From positions 1 to 40,672 of the forward strand of contig WRMQ01000012.1 in assembly GCA_009777055.1 (NCBI GenBank): 40,672 bases of DNA, in the 5' to 3' direction. The stretch is from Oscillospiraceae bacterium (GTDB lineage Bacteria; Bacillota; Clostridia; Oscillospirales; Acutalibacteraceae). The position numbers were made by a program, and so were the translations under genes. Shown here in pieces: positions 29,384 to 39,028 of the stretch (its first letter is position 1; every line of letters begins with the position of its first letter). The notes under the pieces were generated by a model, which saw nothing but the letters and a program-made list of their open reading frames with translations, made no database searches and had not been told where the DNA came from.

Positions 29384-30748
29384 TTATTCCAGGAAGCCTT
29401 TATAATGCCGCATCATCATCTGGCTTTCAATCTGCTTCACGGTTTCAAGCGCGACACCAACCATGATGATGGTGGACGTGCCGCCCATGGCGATATTCAT
29501 GCCATACTCCTGCTCGTTTCCGAAGCTGAACTTTAAAATCCAGGTGGACAGCAGCGTAAAGATGATGGGGAACAGCGCGATGATGCTCAGCAGCAGCGCG
29601 CCCAGGAGCGTAAGACGGTTGATGATCCGCTTGATGTAATCCGAGGTTGGCTGGCCCGGACGATAGCCGGGAATCGCGCCGGAATTCTTGCGGATATTGT
29701 TGGCCATCTCAATGGGGTCGTACTGAATGCTGGAGTAGAAATACGCGAAGCCCAGAATTAGCACGAAATAGATGGGCACATACACGGGGTTCGTCTGCTC
29801 GAAGGCGCTGAAGAAGCTCCTCCAAAAGCCCTGGGGCTCGCCCCTCATAAACAGCTGGATCGTGGGCGGCAGCGACAGGATTGAGCTGGCGAAAATGACC
29901 GGCATAACGCCCGACATGTTGACCTTGATGGGGATATGCGTGCTCTGCCCGCCATACATCTTGCGGCCCACCACGCGCTTGGCGTACTGCACCGGAATGC
30001 GCCGCTCGGCGTTATCCATCCACACAATGAAGGCGACCATGCCCAGCAGGCACAGCGTAGCGATGGGGGTTAACCAATAGTACGCGCCGCCGCGGAAGAA
30101 ATACCCCACCCGCAGATCGGGGCTGAACAGCTGCGCCGCCATACGGGGCAGCCGCGCCACAATGCCCGCGAAGAGGATCATGGAAACACCGTTGCCGATG
30201 CCCTTTTCGTTGATCCGCTCGCCCAGCCACATGGTCAGCGCCGCGCCCGCCGTGAGCACAAAGATGATCACCAGCGCCTGCATCACCGCACTGAAGCCGG
30301 TGAAGGCGGAGCCGTCCGCGCGCATGAGCAAAAAGCCCTGGTTGCGCAGGAAGAAGTAGTAGGCGGTGCTCTGCATCAGGCCCAGGCCGATGGTCACGTA
30401 GCGGGTGATGGTGGCGATTTTTTTGCGGCCCTCCTCGCCCTCCTTCTGCAGACGCTCCAGGGCGGGAATCGCCACGCCGAGCAGCTGCATGATGATGGAG
30501 CTGTTGATGTAGGGCGTGATGGACATCGCCAGAATCGTCGCGTAGTTGAACGCGTCGCCCGTCATCATGTTGAGGTAGGAGAGAAAGGAGCTGTCATTGG
30601 CATCCGGAATGATTCCGCCGGCCCCGATATTAACAAAGGGGATGGTGATGGCGGAACCGATGCGGAACACCAACAGAATGAACGCGGTGAAGATTAGCTT
30701 TTTGCGAAGGTCAGCGATTTTCCAGGCCTTGATCAATGTCTGGAGCAC
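29384..30748 (-). CDS. secY: Preprotein translocase subunit SecY
   Basis: A 454-aa channel subunit of the Sec translocon with ten membrane spans. Recognisable parts are KIADLRKKLIFTAFILLVFR at the start, the plug-proximal region SFLSYLNMMTGDAFNYATIL, SITPYINSSIIMQLL (span 2), and ANNIRKNSGAIPGYRPGQPT in the C5 loop that contacts SecA and ribosomes. It follows rplO directly (adjacent codons), as in most spc operons. It exports the pilins and other surface proteins seen in this window. Confidence 0.97.
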   Translation of the reverse strand: MLQTLIKAWKIADLRKKLIFTAFILLVFRIGSAITIPFVNIGAGGIIPDANDSSFLSYLNMMTGDAFNYATILAMSITPYINSSIIMQLLGVAIPALERLQKEGEEGRKKIATITRYVTIGLGLMQSTAYYFFLRNQGFLLMRADGSAFTGFSAVMQALVIIFVLTAGAALTMWLGERINEKGIGNGVSMILFAGIVARLPRMAAQLFSPDLRVGYFFRGGAYYWLTPIATLCLLGMVAFIVWMDNAERRIPVQYAKRVVGRKMYGGQSTHIPIKVNMSGVMPVIFASSILSLPPTIQLFMRGEPQGFWRSFFSAFEQTNPVYVPIYFVLILGFAYFYSSIQYDPIEMANNIRKNSGAIPGYRPGQPTSDYIKRIINRLTLLGALLLSIIALFPIIFTLLSTWILKFSFGNEQEYGMNIAMGGTSTIIMVGVALETVKQIESQMMMRHYKGFLE

Positions 30749-31195
30749 TTATACCACCTCCGTAGTTCCGCCCGCCGCTTCGATTTTTGCTTTGGCCGAC
30801 GCGGAAAACGCCGTCGCCTTCACAGTCAAAGCCTTGGTCAGCGTTCCGTTCCCAAGAATTTTGATTCCGTCCAGGGTCTTTTTCACAAGTCCACGGCCGA
30901 TAAGGGCCTCGGTATCCACCACCGCGCCGGCCTCAAAGGCCTCCTCAAGGGAATCGAGGTTGACAATGGCGTGTTCCGTGCGGAACAGCGCGTTGGTGAA
31001 GCCGCGCTTGGGCAGCCTGCGCTGCAGGGGCATCTGGCCGCCCTCAAAGCCGGCCCGCATGCCGCGCCCCGCACGGGCTTTCTGGCCTTTATGGCCCTTG
31101 CCGGCGGTTTTGCCCTGGCCGGAGCCATGGCCGCGGCCGATGCGCTTGCGCTCTTTCGCGGAGCCCTCGGGCGGGGAAAGTTCATGCAGTCTCAT
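30749..31195 (-). CDS. rplO: 50S ribosomal protein L15
   Basis: A 148-aa L15, a late-assembly 23S rRNA binder. [20 protein letters not shown], then the Gly/Lys-rich [20 protein letters not shown], and [17 protein letters not shown] are diagnostic. Its start overlaps the rpmD stop by four bases and its stop abuts the secY start. This tight packing implies one mRNA with coupled translation. Confidence 0.97.
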   Translation of the reverse strand: MRLHELSPPEGSAKERKRIGRGHGSGQGKTAGKGHKGQKARAGRGMRAGFEGGQMPLQRRLPKRGFTNALFRTEHAIVNLDSLEEAFEAGAVVDTEALIGRGLVKKTLDGIKILGNGTLTKALTVKATAFSASAKAKIEAAGGTTEVV

Positions 31196-31404
31196 GCCTG
31201 GTTCGCACCTCCTTGGGCGGCGTCGCTCACTTTAATCAAGTGGCCGATCACCCGCAGTTTACCCTGTGTGGCTTCGTTCACCGGCTGAACGCTTTCGTCG
31301 CCGATTCTGCGCAGCCCCAGCGAATGGGCGGTGGCAATCTGGTTCTTTTTGCTGCCGATCAGGCTCTTGACGAGCTTCACGGTCACAGCCTTTGCTTGCG
31401 CCAT
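31192..31404 (-). CDS. rpmD: 50S ribosomal protein L30
   Basis: A 70-aa L30. The core [20 protein letters not shown] and [20 protein letters not shown] with [12 protein letters not shown] is standard. About eight extra residues after HLIKV ([11 protein letters not shown]) make it slightly longer than the 58-60 aa typical form. It lies 13 bp after rpsE. Confidence 0.95.
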   Translation of the reverse strand: MAQAKAVTVKLVKSLIGSKKNQIATAHSLGLRRIGDESVQPVNEATQGKLRVIGHLIKVSDAAQGGANQA

Positions 31405-31417
31405 GATTGCACCCTCC

Positions 31418-31918
31418 TTAATTTAAAATCTCAGACGCGGTTTTGCCGCGGATCGCCGCCACCTCGTCTGCGTTGCGCAGCTGCTGCAGCCCCTGCAGGG
31501 TCGCTCTTACAACGTTGCAGGGATTGTTGGAGCGCAGCGCCTTGGTGCGGATGTCGCGAATGCCCACGGTTTCGACCACCGCGCGCACGGGGCCGCCCGC
31601 GATAACGCCGGTACCGGGAGGCGCGGGCTTGAGCAGCACCAGCCCTGCCCCGAACTTGCCCATAACCTCATGGGGAATCGTCGTGCCGCGCAGCGCAATG
31701 CGGAAGAGGTTCTTTTTCGCGTCTTCAATCCCCTTGCGAATGGCGTCGGGCACTTCGCCGGATTTGCCGAGGCCGAAGCCGATCATGCCGTTGCCGTCGC
31801 CCACGACCACCAGCGCCGAAAACTTGAAGATGCGCCCGCCCTTCACAGTTTTGGATACGCGGTTTATGGCAACGACCCGTTCGGTCAGCTCCAGCCCCGC
31901 TGCATCAATCTTAGCCAA
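31418..31918 (-). CDS. rpsE: 30S ribosomal protein S5 (TTG start)
   Basis: A 166-aa S5 at the mRNA entry site, important for decoding accuracy. The dsRNA-binding-like half is [20 protein letters not shown], followed by [20 protein letters not shown] and the C-terminal [20 protein letters not shown]. The start is a TTG at 31918 reading [10 protein letters not shown], with GAGGAGG eight bases upstream. This gives the family's usual 166 residues, whereas the ATG-based frame adds a long unlikely extension running over rplR. Confidence 0.95.
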   Translation of the reverse strand: MAKIDAAGLELTERVVAINRVSKTVKGGRIFKFSALVVVGDGNGMIGFGLGKSGEVPDAIRKGIEDAKKNLFRIALRGTTIPHEVMGKFGAGLVLLKPAPPGTGVIAGGPVRAVVETVGIRDIRTKALRSNNPCNVVRATLQGLQQLRNADEVAAIRGKTASEILN

Positions 31919-31937
31919 CTGGATGTCCTCCTCTTCT

Positions 31938-32297
31938 TTAGAACTTGAGGCCGCCCTCGCGGGCGCCTTCAGCGAGCTCGAGCACTCTGCCGTGATAAAT
32001 GTAGCCGCCGCGGTCAAATACGGCCTCGGTGATACCCTGGGCCGCGGCCCGCTCCGCCAAACGCCTGCCAACCTGTTTGGCGGCGTCCTTGTTTCCGCCG
32101 TAGCCCTCGAAGTCCTTTTCCACGCTGGAGGCCGAAAGCAGGGTGACGCCCTTTGTGTCGTCGATCAGCTGCGCGTAGATGTGCTGCAGGGAACGGAAGA
32201 CATTCAGCCGCGGGCGTTGTGCCGTGCCGGAGATTTTTGAGCGCACACGGGTGTGGCGCTTCTGGCGCGCTTTGTTCGCGTCTTTCTTGGTAACCAT
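31938..32297 (-). CDS. rplR: 50S ribosomal protein L18
   Basis: A 119-aa L18 that binds 5S rRNA together with L5. [20 protein letters not shown] and [20 protein letters not shown] with the ending [20 protein letters not shown] are conserved. Gap of 12 bp to rplF and 19 bp to the rpsE start. Confidence 0.97.
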   Translation of the reverse strand: MVTKKDANKARQKRHTRVRSKISGTAQRPRLNVFRSLQHIYAQLIDDTKGVTLLSASSVEKDFEGYGGNKDAAKQVGRRLAERAAAQGITEAVFDRGGYIYHGRVLELAEGAREGGLKF

Positions 32298-32309
32298 TGT
32301 CTTCCCTCC

Positions 32310-32852
32310 TTACTTACCCTTACCGCTCTTGCCTTCCTTGCGGCGGATGACTTCGTTGGCGTATTTGATTCCCTTGCCCTTGTAGGGCTCGGGCGGGCGT
32401 TTTTCGCGCAGCTCGGCGGCGAATTGGCCAACCTTTTGCTTGTCGATGCCGGAAACGATGATCCTGTTCGGCGCGGGCACTTCAACCTTAACGTCGTCGG
32501 TCTCGTTCACGATCACCTGGTGGGAGTAGCCCACGTTGAGAATCAATTGATTCCCCTGCTTCTGCGCGCGGTAGCCCACGCCGTTGACCTCGAGCTCCTT
32601 TTTAAAGCCGTCGTTGACGCCGGTGACCATGTTGGCCAGCAGGCTGCGGCTCAGACCGTGGAGCGCGCGGTTTTGCTTCTGGTCGTCGGGGCGCTTGACC
32701 GTAATGGCCGCACCCTCTTTTTCAATCAGCATGCTGGAGCTGAACTGACGGCTCAGCGTGCCCTTGGGGCCCTTGACCGTCACGGTGCTGCCGTCAATAT
32801 TGACTTCCACACCGGCGGGGATCGCTACGGGCAATCGTCCGATTCGGGACAT
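32310..32852 (-). CDS. rplF: 50S ribosomal protein L6
   Basis: A 180-aa L6 near the factor-binding site. [20 protein letters not shown] is the standard start; an in-frame upstream ATG eight codons earlier is rejected because it overlaps the rpsH control region and AAGGAGG fits 32852. The C-terminal signature [20 protein letters not shown] is intact. Confidence 0.97.
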   Translation of the reverse strand: MSRIGRLPVAIPAGVEVNIDGSTVTVKGPKGTLSRQFSSSMLIEKEGAAITVKRPDDQKQNRALHGLSRSLLANMVTGVNDGFKKELEVNGVGYRAQKQGNQLILNVGYSHQVIVNETDDVKVEVPAPNRIIVSGIDKQKVGQFAAELREKRPPEPYKGKGIKYANEVIRRKEGKSGKGK

Positions 32853-32869
32853 AAAACAGCACCTCCTTC

Positions 32870-33268
32870 TTACCAAATAAACGCCAGAACCTCGCCGCCG
32901 ACATTCGCCTTGCGGGCCGCTCTGTCTGTCATCACGCCCTGGGGCGTGGAGAGGATCGCGATGCCGAGGCCGCGCATGACCTTGGGGATCTCGTCGCAGC
33001 CGGAGTAGATCCGAAGGCCGGGCTTCGACACGCGGCGCAGACCCGTGATCACCTTGGACTTGTTCGGGCCGTATTTGAGCACGATTTCGATCACGCCCTG
33101 CTTTCCGTCGTCGTGCATGCGGTAGTTCTTGATATAGCCCTCTTCCAGCAAAATCCGCGCGATATCCCTCTTCATGTTGGAAGCGGGGATTTTCACCGTA
33201 TCATGCTTCGCCGCGTTGGCATTGCGGATGCGGGTAAGCATATCGGCGATGGAATCCGTAACTTGCAT
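32870..33268 (-). CDS. rpsH: 30S ribosomal protein S8
   Basis: A 132-aa S8, a primary 16S rRNA binder and in some bacteria the translational regulator of the spc operon. [20 protein letters not shown] and the ending [27 protein letters not shown] are typical. Upstream, a repeat element separates it from rpsN by about 105 bp. Confidence 0.97.
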   Translation of the reverse strand: MQVTDSIADMLTRIRNANAAKHDTVKIPASNMKRDIARILLEEGYIKNYRMHDDGKQGVIEIVLKYGPNKSKVITGLRRVSKPGLRIYSGCDEIPKVMRGLGIAILSTPQGVMTDRAARKANVGGEVLAFIW

Positions 33269-33291
33269 TCGGTTTACCTCCTAACCTGGAT

Positions 33292-33380
33292 ACCAGACGC
33301 TGGACATTAGATGTTAGATGCGCCCGGGGGCGGCTCCGGTCTAAAGTCTAAAGTCTAATATCTAAAATCTAATCTACCAG
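33292..33380. repeat. TAGATTTTAGA inverted-repeat element, copy 2
   Basis: Between rpsH and rpsN, covering the rpsN stop codon. Left arm CTGGACATTAGATGTTAGA (33299-33317), GC-rich centre, right arm of tandem TCTAAAGTCTAA / TCTAAAATCTAA units ending CTACCAG (33340-33380). Confidence 0.7.
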
Positions 33381-33559
33381 CTGGCTTTTCTCACGCCGGG
33401 GATCTGCCCCTTGTGCGCCAGTTCCCTGAAGCAGATGCGGCACACGCCATATTTGCGCAGGTAGGCATGGGGGCGGCCGCAGATTTTGCAGCGGTTGTAA
33501 GCGCGCGACGAGAACTTTGCGGGGCGCGCCTGCCTTACCTTGATTGATGTCTTGGCCAC
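33374..33559 (-). CDS. rpsN: 30S ribosomal protein S14, type Z
   Basis: A 61-aa zinc-binding S14 (type Z): C24-x2-C27 and C40-x2-C43 ([20 protein letters not shown]), ending [11 protein letters not shown]. Firmicutes use this form when zinc is plentiful; many also hold a zinc-free paralogue elsewhere. Located in the standard place between rplE and rpsH. Its stop codon lies inside a repeat element. Confidence 0.97.
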   Translation of the reverse strand: MAKTSIKVRQARPAKFSSRAYNRCKICGRPHAYLRKYGVCRICFRELAHKGQIPGVRKASW

Positions 33560-33574
33560 GTAAAATTCCCTCCT

Positions 33575-34114
33575 TTATCTCGCGAACGGGGCGCCCATCA
33601 GAGCCAGCAGCTCCCGCGCTTCCTCGTCGGTTTTGGCGGTGGTGACAAAGCATAAATCCATGCCGCGCACCTTGTCGATCTTGTCGTAGTCGATCTCGGG
33701 GAAAATCAGCTGCTCCTTCACGCCCATGTTGTAGTTTCCGCGGCCATCGAAGGAGTCGGGGTTGATGCCGCGGAAGTCGCGCACCCGCGGCAGCGCCAGG
33801 TTAAAGAAGCGGTCGAGGAATTCATACATCCGCTCGCCGCGCAGGGTCACCTTCGCGCCGATGGTCATGCCCTCGCGGAGCTTGAAATTCGCCACGGATT
33901 TCTTCGCCTTGCACAGCACCGGCTTCTGGCCTGTGACGGCCTTGAGGTCGGCGACGATGGCGTCGAGCATCTTGGGGTTATCCCTTGCCTCGCCGCAGGC
34001 GACGTTGATGACGATTTTGTCGAGCTTCGGGATTTGCATGACGCTTTTGTAAGCGAACTTTTCCTGGAGCTTTGGCGCCGCTTCCTGAACATAGCGTTCC
34101 TTGAGTCTTGCCAT
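33575..34114 (-). CDS. rplE: 50S ribosomal protein L5
   Basis: A 179-aa L5 that binds 5S rRNA and contacts P-site t[43 protein letters not shown] and [20 protein letters not shown] are the family landmarks. 15 bp before rpsN. Confidence 0.97.
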   Translation of the reverse strand: MARLKERYVQEAAPKLQEKFAYKSVMQIPKLDKIVINVACGEARDNPKMLDAIVADLKAVTGQKPVLCKAKKSVANFKLREGMTIGAKVTLRGERMYEFLDRFFNLALPRVRDFRGINPDSFDGRGNYNMGVKEQLIFPEIDYDKIDKVRGMDLCFVTTAKTDEEARELLALMGAPFAR

Positions 34115-34130
34115 GTGTCATGTTCCTCCC

Positions 34131-34463
34131 TTATTTGAATTCTGCCTGGCAGTCGTTCTTTTTGCAGTGGCGGACTTTTTCGCCCTTGGCGTTGATTTTG
34201 CGGCCCACCCGCGTGGGACGGTGGCATTTCGGGCAAACGAGCTGAACCTTGCTGGCGTAAAGAGCGCTTTCCACCTTGATCAGGCCGCCGGCCTCGCCCT
34301 GCTTGCGGGGCTTAACATGCTTTGTGACGATGTTCACGCCCTTGACGATGACCTTGCCCTCGCTGGGGCTGACCTCAAGCACCTCGCCGCGCTTGCCGCG
34401 GTATTTGCCGTTGATCACGACCACCTCGTCGCCGGTGCGCACATGCACTTTTGTTACTCTCAT
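34131..34463 (-). CDS. rplX: 50S ribosomal protein L24
   Basis: A 110-aa L24, an assembly initiator at the tunnel exit. The KOW motif is in [20 protein letters not shown] (10-29). The C-terminal part keeps a zinc-type set C77-x2-C80 and C100-x4-C105 ([18 protein letters not shown]); spacing of the last pair (four residues) is wider than usual. The ATG at 34463 is chosen because GGGAGG lies eight bases before it; the ATG two codons earlier is too close. Confidence 0.95.
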   Translation of the reverse strand: MRVTKVHVRTGDEVVVINGKYRGKRGEVLEVSPSEGKVIVKGVNIVTKHVKPRKQGEAGGLIKVESALYASKVQLVCPKCHRPTRVGRKINAKGEKVRHCKKNDCQAEFK

Positions 34464-34479
34464 TCTCATATCCTCCCGC

Positions 34480-34848
34480 TCAAAGCACTTCCGGGGCAAG
34501 GGAGAGGATCTTGAGATATTCCTTCTCGCGAAGCTCCCGGGCCACCGGTCCAAAAATGCGGGTTCCTCTGGGGTTCTTGTCGTCCTTGATGAGCACGGCG
34601 GCGTTCTCGTCAAAGCGGATATAGGTGCCGTCGTCGCGGCGCAGGCCGCTGGCGGTGCGCACCACCACCGCTTTGATCACGTCGCCCTTTTTCACAACGC
34701 CGCCGGGCGCCGCCTTTTTGACGGAAGCCACGATCACGTCGCCAATATTGGCATACCTCCTGCGGGTACCGCCCAGAACGCGGATACACATAATCTCCTT
34801 CGCTCCGGTGTTGTCGGCAACCTTGAGGCGACTCTCTTGTTGAATCAC
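34480..34848 (-). CDS. rplN: 50S ribosomal protein L14
   Basis: A 122-aa L14 at the subunit interface. [39 protein letters not shown] and [20 protein letters not shown] are diagnostic. Gaps are 12 bp from rpsQ and 16 bp to rplX. Confidence 0.98.
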   Translation of the reverse strand: MIQQESRLKVADNTGAKEIMCIRVLGGTRRRYANIGDVIVASVKKAAPGGVVKKGDVIKAVVVRTASGLRRDDGTYIRFDENAAVLIKDDKNPRGTRIFGPVARELREKEYLKILSLAPEVL

Positions 34849-34860
34849 TTGGAGCCCTCC

Positions 34861-35127
34861 TTACTTGGCCTTCTCGATGATTTTTGCCACGCGCCAGCGC
34901 TTATCCTTCGAAAGCGGGCGCGTTTCCATCACCAGCACCCGGTCGCCGACGCCGCAGCTGTTGTCTTCGTCGTGGGCCTTGATTTTCAGCGTGTGGTTGA
35001 TGATCTTTTTATACAGCGGATGCGGCACCCTGTCCTTGATGGACACCACGACGGTTTTGTCCATCCTGTCGCTGGTCACAACACCAACCCGGGTTTTTCT
35101 GAGGTTTCTCTCGTTTGAATCGCTCAT
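34861..35127 (-). CDS. rpsQ: 30S ribosomal protein S17
   Basis: An 88-aa S17, OB-fold, early 16S rRNA binder. [40 protein letters not shown] and the metal-free core [20 protein letters not shown] match the family. 23 bp after rpmC. Confidence 0.97.
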   Translation of the reverse strand: MSDSNERNLRKTRVGVVTSDRMDKTVVVSIKDRVPHPLYKKIINHTLKIKAHDEDNSCGVGDRVLVMETRPLSKDKRWRVAKIIEKAK

Positions 35128-35150
35128 GTTTTGCCGTAACCTCCCTTTCC

Positions 35151-35354
35151 TTACGAGTTGGCTCCGTGAAGCTCAAGCTCGCGCTGCACGGTTTTAATGC
35201 GCGCGATATCCTTCTTCACGGCGCTGATACGCATCGGGTTGTCGAGCTGGTTGATCGCCTGCTGAAAGCGCAGCTTGAACAGCTCATCCTTCAGCGACAG
35301 CAGCCTGGTGCTCAGCTCGTCGGCGGAAAGGCTTCTGAATTCACTGGCTTTCAT
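35151..35354 (-). CDS. rpmC: 50S ribosomal protein L29
   Basis: A 67-aa L29 of the tunnel exit, a docking area for SRP and trigger factor. [40 protein letters not shown] and [13 protein letters not shown] are typical. The ATG at 35354 is preferred to a GTG four codons earlier, as it gives the usual start and follows GGTGGTGAG. It overlaps the end of rplP by 14 bp. Confidence 0.96.
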   Translation of the reverse strand: MKASEFRSLSADELSTRLLSLKDELFKLRFQQAINQLDNPMRISAVKKDIARIKTVQRELELHGANS

Positions 35355-35778
35355 TCTGCTCACCACCCGTTTCTTCCTTCAGGATAAATTTGCATTTGAT
35401 CGGCAGCTTGTTGGCGGCCAGACGCATGGCCTCACGGGCCAGCTCAACGTCAACGCCGGCGATCTCGAACAGCACGCGGCCCGGCTTCACCACCGCGACC
35501 CAGTAATCCGGCGAGCCCTTTCCGGAGCCCATGCGGGTCTCGGCGGGCTTGGAGGTCACGGGCTTGTCGGGAAAGATTTTGATCCAGACCTTGCCGCCGC
35601 GCTTGATGTGGCGGGTCATGGCAATACGGGCCGCCTCAATCTGGTTGGCGGTGATCCAGGCGGGCTCCAGGGCCTGCAGGCCGAACTCGCCGTGGGAGAC
35701 AAAGCCGCCCCGGATCGCCCTGCCCTTCATCCTGCCTCGTTGCACCTTGCGGCGCTTGACGCGTTTTGGTAACAGCAT
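35341..35778 (-). CDS. rplP: 50S ribosomal protein L16
   Basis: A 145-aa L16 that helps shape the A site and peptidyl-transferase centre. [40 protein letters not shown] and [20 protein letters not shown] are conserved. It starts on the last base of rpsC and overlaps rpmC. Confidence 0.98.
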   Translation of the reverse strand: MLLPKRVKRRKVQRGRMKGRAIRGGFVSHGEFGLQALEPAWITANQIEAARIAMTRHIKRGGKVWIKIFPDKPVTSKPAETRMGSGKGSPDYWVAVVKPGRVLFEIAGVDVELAREAMRLAANKLPIKCKFILKEETGGEQNESQ

Positions 35779-36455
35779 CAGCGGTTGCCTCCTTCCCTAT
35801 CCCTGCGGGGCGGCCTGCGGTTGTCCCGCAGCACCTCGCCTTTATAGAGCCACACCTTCACGCCGATTCTGCCATAGGTGGTCTTCGCCTCGGCAAAGCC
35901 GTAGTCGATATCGGCGCGTATGGTCTGCAGCGGAATGGTTCCCTCGTGATAATGCTCCGTGCGGGCGATTTCCGCGCCGCCCAGGCGTCCGGAAACCTGT
36001 GTTTTGATCCCCCGCGCGCCCAGCTTCATGGTGCGGCCGATGGCCTGCTTGAGCGCCCGGCGGAAGCTCACGCGCTTTTCCAGCTGCGCGGCGATGTTTT
36101 CGGCCACCAGCTGCGCGTTGAGGTCGGGCTGCTTGATCTCGACGATATCCAGCGAGACCTTTTTGCCGCCCAGCTTCTTTTCGCAGATCGCGCGCAGCTT
36201 TTCGATCTCGGCGCCGCCGCGGCCAATGACCATGCCGGGCTTCGCGCAGTGAATCTTGATGTAGACGCGCTTGGCGTCCCGCTCGATCTCCACCTTGGGC
36301 ACCCCCGCGGGGGCCAGGGTCTTCAGCAGATACTGGCGCAGCCTGTAATCCTCGACCAGCGTGTCGCCGAACAACTGCTTTTTGGCATACCAGCGGGATT
36401 CCCAAGGCTTGATCACGCCAATGCGCAGACCGGTGGGGTTAATTTTCTGACCCAT
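35778..36455 (-). CDS. rpsC: 30S ribosomal protein S3
   Basis: A 225-aa S3 with an N-terminal KH domain ([20 protein letters not shown]) and C-terminal S3 domain ([20 protein letters not shown]). It forms part of the mRNA entry helicase. The short basic tail ([12 protein letters not shown]) is normal. Confidence 0.98.
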   Translation of the reverse strand: MGQKINPTGLRIGVIKPWESRWYAKKQLFGDTLVEDYRLRQYLLKTLAPAGVPKVEIERDAKRVYIKIHCAKPGMVIGRGGAEIEKLRAICEKKLGGKKVSLDIVEIKQPDLNAQLVAENIAAQLEKRVSFRRALKQAIGRTMKLGARGIKTQVSGRLGGAEIARTEHYHEGTIPLQTIRADIDYGFAEAKTTYGRIGVKVWLYKGEVLRDNRRPPRRDREGGNR

Positions 36456-36474
36456 TGAATAACCTCCTCCTTGT

Positions 36475-36810
36475 TTATTCCGCTTCCCTGAGAGTCAGGG
36501 TGATGTGTGATGTCTTCTTGTTGATGCGGGTGGAGCTGCCCTTCGCCCTGGCGCGCATACGCTTCAGGGTCGGGCCCTGCCCCACAAAAACCTCGGCGAC
36601 ATAGAGCCGGTCCGGGTCCATGTTGTGGTTGTTTTCCGCGTTTGCCTTCGCGGAGTTCAGCAGCTTGATCAGGGGTTCGCACGCGGCCTTGGGCGTGTAT
36701 TTCAATATGGCCAAAGCCTTATCCACCGGCTGGTTCCGGATGAGATCGAGGACGATCTTCACCTTCCGGGGCGTGATGCGCACGTAGGTCACCTTTGCGG
36801 TAGCCTCCAT
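36475..36810 (-). CDS. rplV: 50S ribosomal protein L22
   Basis: A 111-aa L22 whose extended loop lines the exit tunnel near the macrolide site. [40 protein letters not shown] and [20 protein letters not shown] are diagnostic. Confidence 0.98.
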   Translation of the reverse strand: MEATAKVTYVRITPRKVKIVLDLIRNQPVDKALAILKYTPKAACEPLIKLLNSAKANAENNHNMDPDRLYVAEVFVGQGPTLKRMRARAKGSSTRINKKTSHITLTLREAE

Positions 36811-36832
36811 TATGGTTACACTCCTTTCGGCC

Positions 36833-37117
36833 TTATCTCTTGGATGTTTTGGAGCCGGCGTGGCCGCGGAAGGTGCGGGTGGGGGCGAATTCGCCCAGCT
36901 TATGCCCCACCATGTCCTCGGTCACATACACCGGCACATGCTTGCGTCCGTCGTGCACCGCGAAGGTGTGGCCGACGAAATCGGGATAGATCGTTGACGC
37001 ACGGCTCCAGGTTTTGAGCACTTGCTTGCTGTTGCCTTCGTTGAGCTTCTGAACGCGCGCCAGCAGCTTTTCCTGCACAAACGGTCCGCGCTCCATGAGT
37101 TTCGCGCCTCTGCCCAT
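36833..37117 (-). CDS. rpsS: 30S ribosomal protein S19
   Basis: A 94-aa S19 in the 30S head. [19 protein letters not shown] and [20 protein letters not shown], then [13 protein letters not shown], match. The start [13 protein letters not shown] differs somewhat from the common MSRSLKKGPF form; AAAGGAG nine bases before 37117 supports it over the internal Met at residue 8. Confidence 0.97.
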   Translation of the reverse strand: MGRGAKLMERGPFVQEKLLARVQKLNEGNSKQVLKTWSRASTIYPDFVGHTFAVHDGRKHVPVYVTEDMVGHKLGEFAPTRTFRGHAGSKTSKR

Positions 37118-37135
37118 GTGGTTGTGCTCCTTTCT

Positions 37136-37969
37136 TTATTTGCCCTTGCGGCGTTTGACGATCATCTTGTCGGATGCCTTCTTCTTCGGGCGGGTCTTGT
37201 AGCCCAGCGCGGGCTTGCCCCAGGGGGTCATGGGGCCCGGCCTGCCGATAGGGGATTTCCCCTCGCCGCCGCCGTGGGGGTGGTCGCAGGGGTTCATCAC
37301 CGAGCCGCGCACCGTGGGCCGGAAGCCCAGGTGGCGCGTGCGCCCCGCCTTGCCGATTTTCACGTTTTCGTGGTCCCCGTTGCCTACGGCGCCCACCGTG
37401 GCCATGCAGCTCACCGGCACGTTGCGCAGCTCGCCCGAGGGCAGGCGCAGCAGGGCCAGCTTGCCCTCCTTCGCCATGAGCTGGGCGGAGTTGCCCGCCG
37501 AGCGCACCAGCTGTCCGCCGCGGCCGGGGTAAAGCTCCACGTTGTGGATGACCGTACCGGTGGGCATGTTGATCAGCTGCATCGCGTTGCCGGGCTTGAT
37601 GTCGGCGCCGGGGCCCGAGATTACGCTGTCGCCCACCTTGAGGCCCGCGGGGGCCAAAATGTAGCGCTTTTCGCCGTCCTCATAGTGAAGCAGCGCGATA
37701 TGCGCGGAGCGGTTGGGGTCATACTCCAGCGTGGCCACCTTGGCGGGAACGCCGGTCTTGTTGCGCTTGAAGTCGATGATACGGTATTTCTGGCGGTTGC
37801 CGCCGCCCCGGTGGCGCACCGTGATACGCCCGTAGCTGTTGCGCCCGCTGTGCTTTTTCTGGGGCCGCAGCAGGCTCTTTTCGGGCTTCACCTTCGAAAG
37901 CCCCGAGTAGTCCGTGACGGACATATTGCGCCGCCCGTTCGTGGTAGGCTTATATACTTTTATCGCCAT
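37136..37969 (-). CDS. rplB: 50S ribosomal protein L2
   Basis: A 277-aa L2, required for subunit joining and peptidyl transfer. [40 protein letters not shown], and the active-site loop [20 protein letters not shown] with its conserved histidine are complete. Followed upstream by 123 bp that contain a repeat element, an unusually long gap for rplW-rplB. Confidence 0.98.
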   Translation of the reverse strand: MAIKVYKPTTNGRRNMSVTDYSGLSKVKPEKSLLRPQKKHSGRNSYGRITVRHRGGGNRQKYRIIDFKRNKTGVPAKVATLEYDPNRSAHIALLHYEDGEKRYILAPAGLKVGDSVISGPGADIKPGNAMQLINMPTGTVIHNVELYPGRGGQLVRSAGNSAQLMAKEGKLALLRLPSGELRNVPVSCMATVGAVGNGDHENVKIGKAGRTRHLGFRPTVRGSVMNPCDHPHGGGEGKSPIGRPGPMTPWGKPALGYKTRPKKKASDKMIVKRRKGK

Positions 37970-37983
37970 ATGCTAACTCCTTA

Positions 37984-38092
37984 CTAGACTTTAGATGCCA
38001 GATTTTAGATTTTAGATTTTAGATTTTCGCCGTACGCTCTGCCTCTCGCAACACGCATCTAACGTCTAAGGTCTAAAATCTAATGTCTAAAA
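37984..38092. repeat. TAGATTTTAGA inverted-repeat element, copy 3
   Basis: Between rplB and rplW, filling most of the gap. Left arm: TAGACTTTAGATGCCAGATT then tandem TTAGATT units (to about 38026); centre about 35 bp; right arm CATCTAACGTCTAAGGTCTA then AAATCTAATGTCTAAAAT (38055-38092). This is the longest of the three copies. Confidence 0.75.
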
Positions 38093-38389
38093 TCACATCA
38101 TGCCGTCGAAGAATTCGATGGACTTGGAATCCTCCGTCAGCGTTACGACGGCCTTCTTCCAGCTGGGGGTGTAGCCCTCAAAACGACCGTAGCGCCTGAG
38201 CTTGCCCTTCATGTTGACGGTGTTTACCTTCATGACCTTTACTTTGAACAGCTCCTCCACCGCCTTGGCGATCTCGGGCTTGTTGGCGCCCTTGTCCACC
38301 GCGAAGGTATACTTTTTCTCCGGCACGCCGTACATCGAAGCCTCGGTAATGATCGGCTTCAGGATGATATCTTGCGCGATTCTGTTCAT
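38093..38389 (-). CDS. rplW: 50S ribosomal protein L23
   Basis: A 98-aa L23, the trigger-factor and SRP docking site at the tunnel exit. [40 protein letters not shown] and [20 protein letters not shown] are typical. Its ATG overlaps the rplD stop (ATGA); the RBS GAGGAGG lies within rplD. Confidence 0.97.
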   Translation of the reverse strand: MNRIAQDIILKPIITEASMYGVPEKKYTFAVDKGANKPEIAKAVEELFKVKVMKVNTVNMKGKLRRYGRFEGYTPSWKKAVVTLTEDSKSIEFFDGMM

Positions 38390-39009
38390 GCGTACACCTC
38401 CTCAATCCGGGTTACGGCATCCTTGAACAGCAGCAGGGTGTCGCAGTTGAGGATATCGTATACCGTCAGGTTGTTGACCGGGGAAACCTTGACCCCGGCA
38501 ATGTTGCGGGCGCTGCGGTAGACGCTGTTGTCGCTTTCCGGGGTGACGATCAGGGTCTTCTTTCCGGTTTCCAGCGCCGTGAGGGCTTTGGCGACTTCCT
38601 TCGTCTTAATCTCTTCCAGGGCCAGCTTATCCAGCACGGTAAGCTCTTCGTCGCGCAGCTTGGAGGACAGCGCGCTCTTCATGGCGAGCCTCTTCACCTT
38701 CTTGTTTACCGCAAAGCCGTAATCGCGGGGCTTGGGGCCCAGCGCCACGCCGCCGTGGGTCCATTGAGGAGAACGGGTGGAGCCGTGGCGCGCCCGCCCG
38801 GAGCCCTTTTGCCGCCAGGGCTTTCTGCCGCCGCCGCTGACTTCGCCGCGGGTGAGCGTTGACTGCGTGCCCCTGCGCTGGTTGGCCAGGTACTGCCGCA
38901 CCATCAGGTGCATAGAGGGCACGTGGGGCTCGACGCCGAAGACGGCCTCGCTGAGCCGGAGCTCTTCCACTTTTTCGCCCGCCGCGTTATACACAGTTAC
39001 TTGTGGCAT
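38386..39009 (-). CDS. rplD: 50S ribosomal protein L4
   Basis: A 207-aa L4 with a tunnel-lining loop. [40 protein letters not shown] and [20 protein letters not shown] are the conserved loop. In enterobacteria L4 represses its own operon at the S10 leader; that is not established for Clostridia. Confidence 0.98.
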   Translation of the reverse strand: MPQVTVYNAAGEKVEELRLSEAVFGVEPHVPSMHLMVRQYLANQRRGTQSTLTRGEVSGGGRKPWRQKGSGRARHGSTRSPQWTHGGVALGPKPRDYGFAVNKKVKRLAMKSALSSKLRDEELTVLDKLALEEIKTKEVAKALTALETGKKTLIVTPESDNSVYRSARNIAGVKVSPVNNLTVYDILNCDTLLLFKDAVTRIEEVYA

Positions 39010-39028
39010 ATTCTCTGCACTCCCTTCC

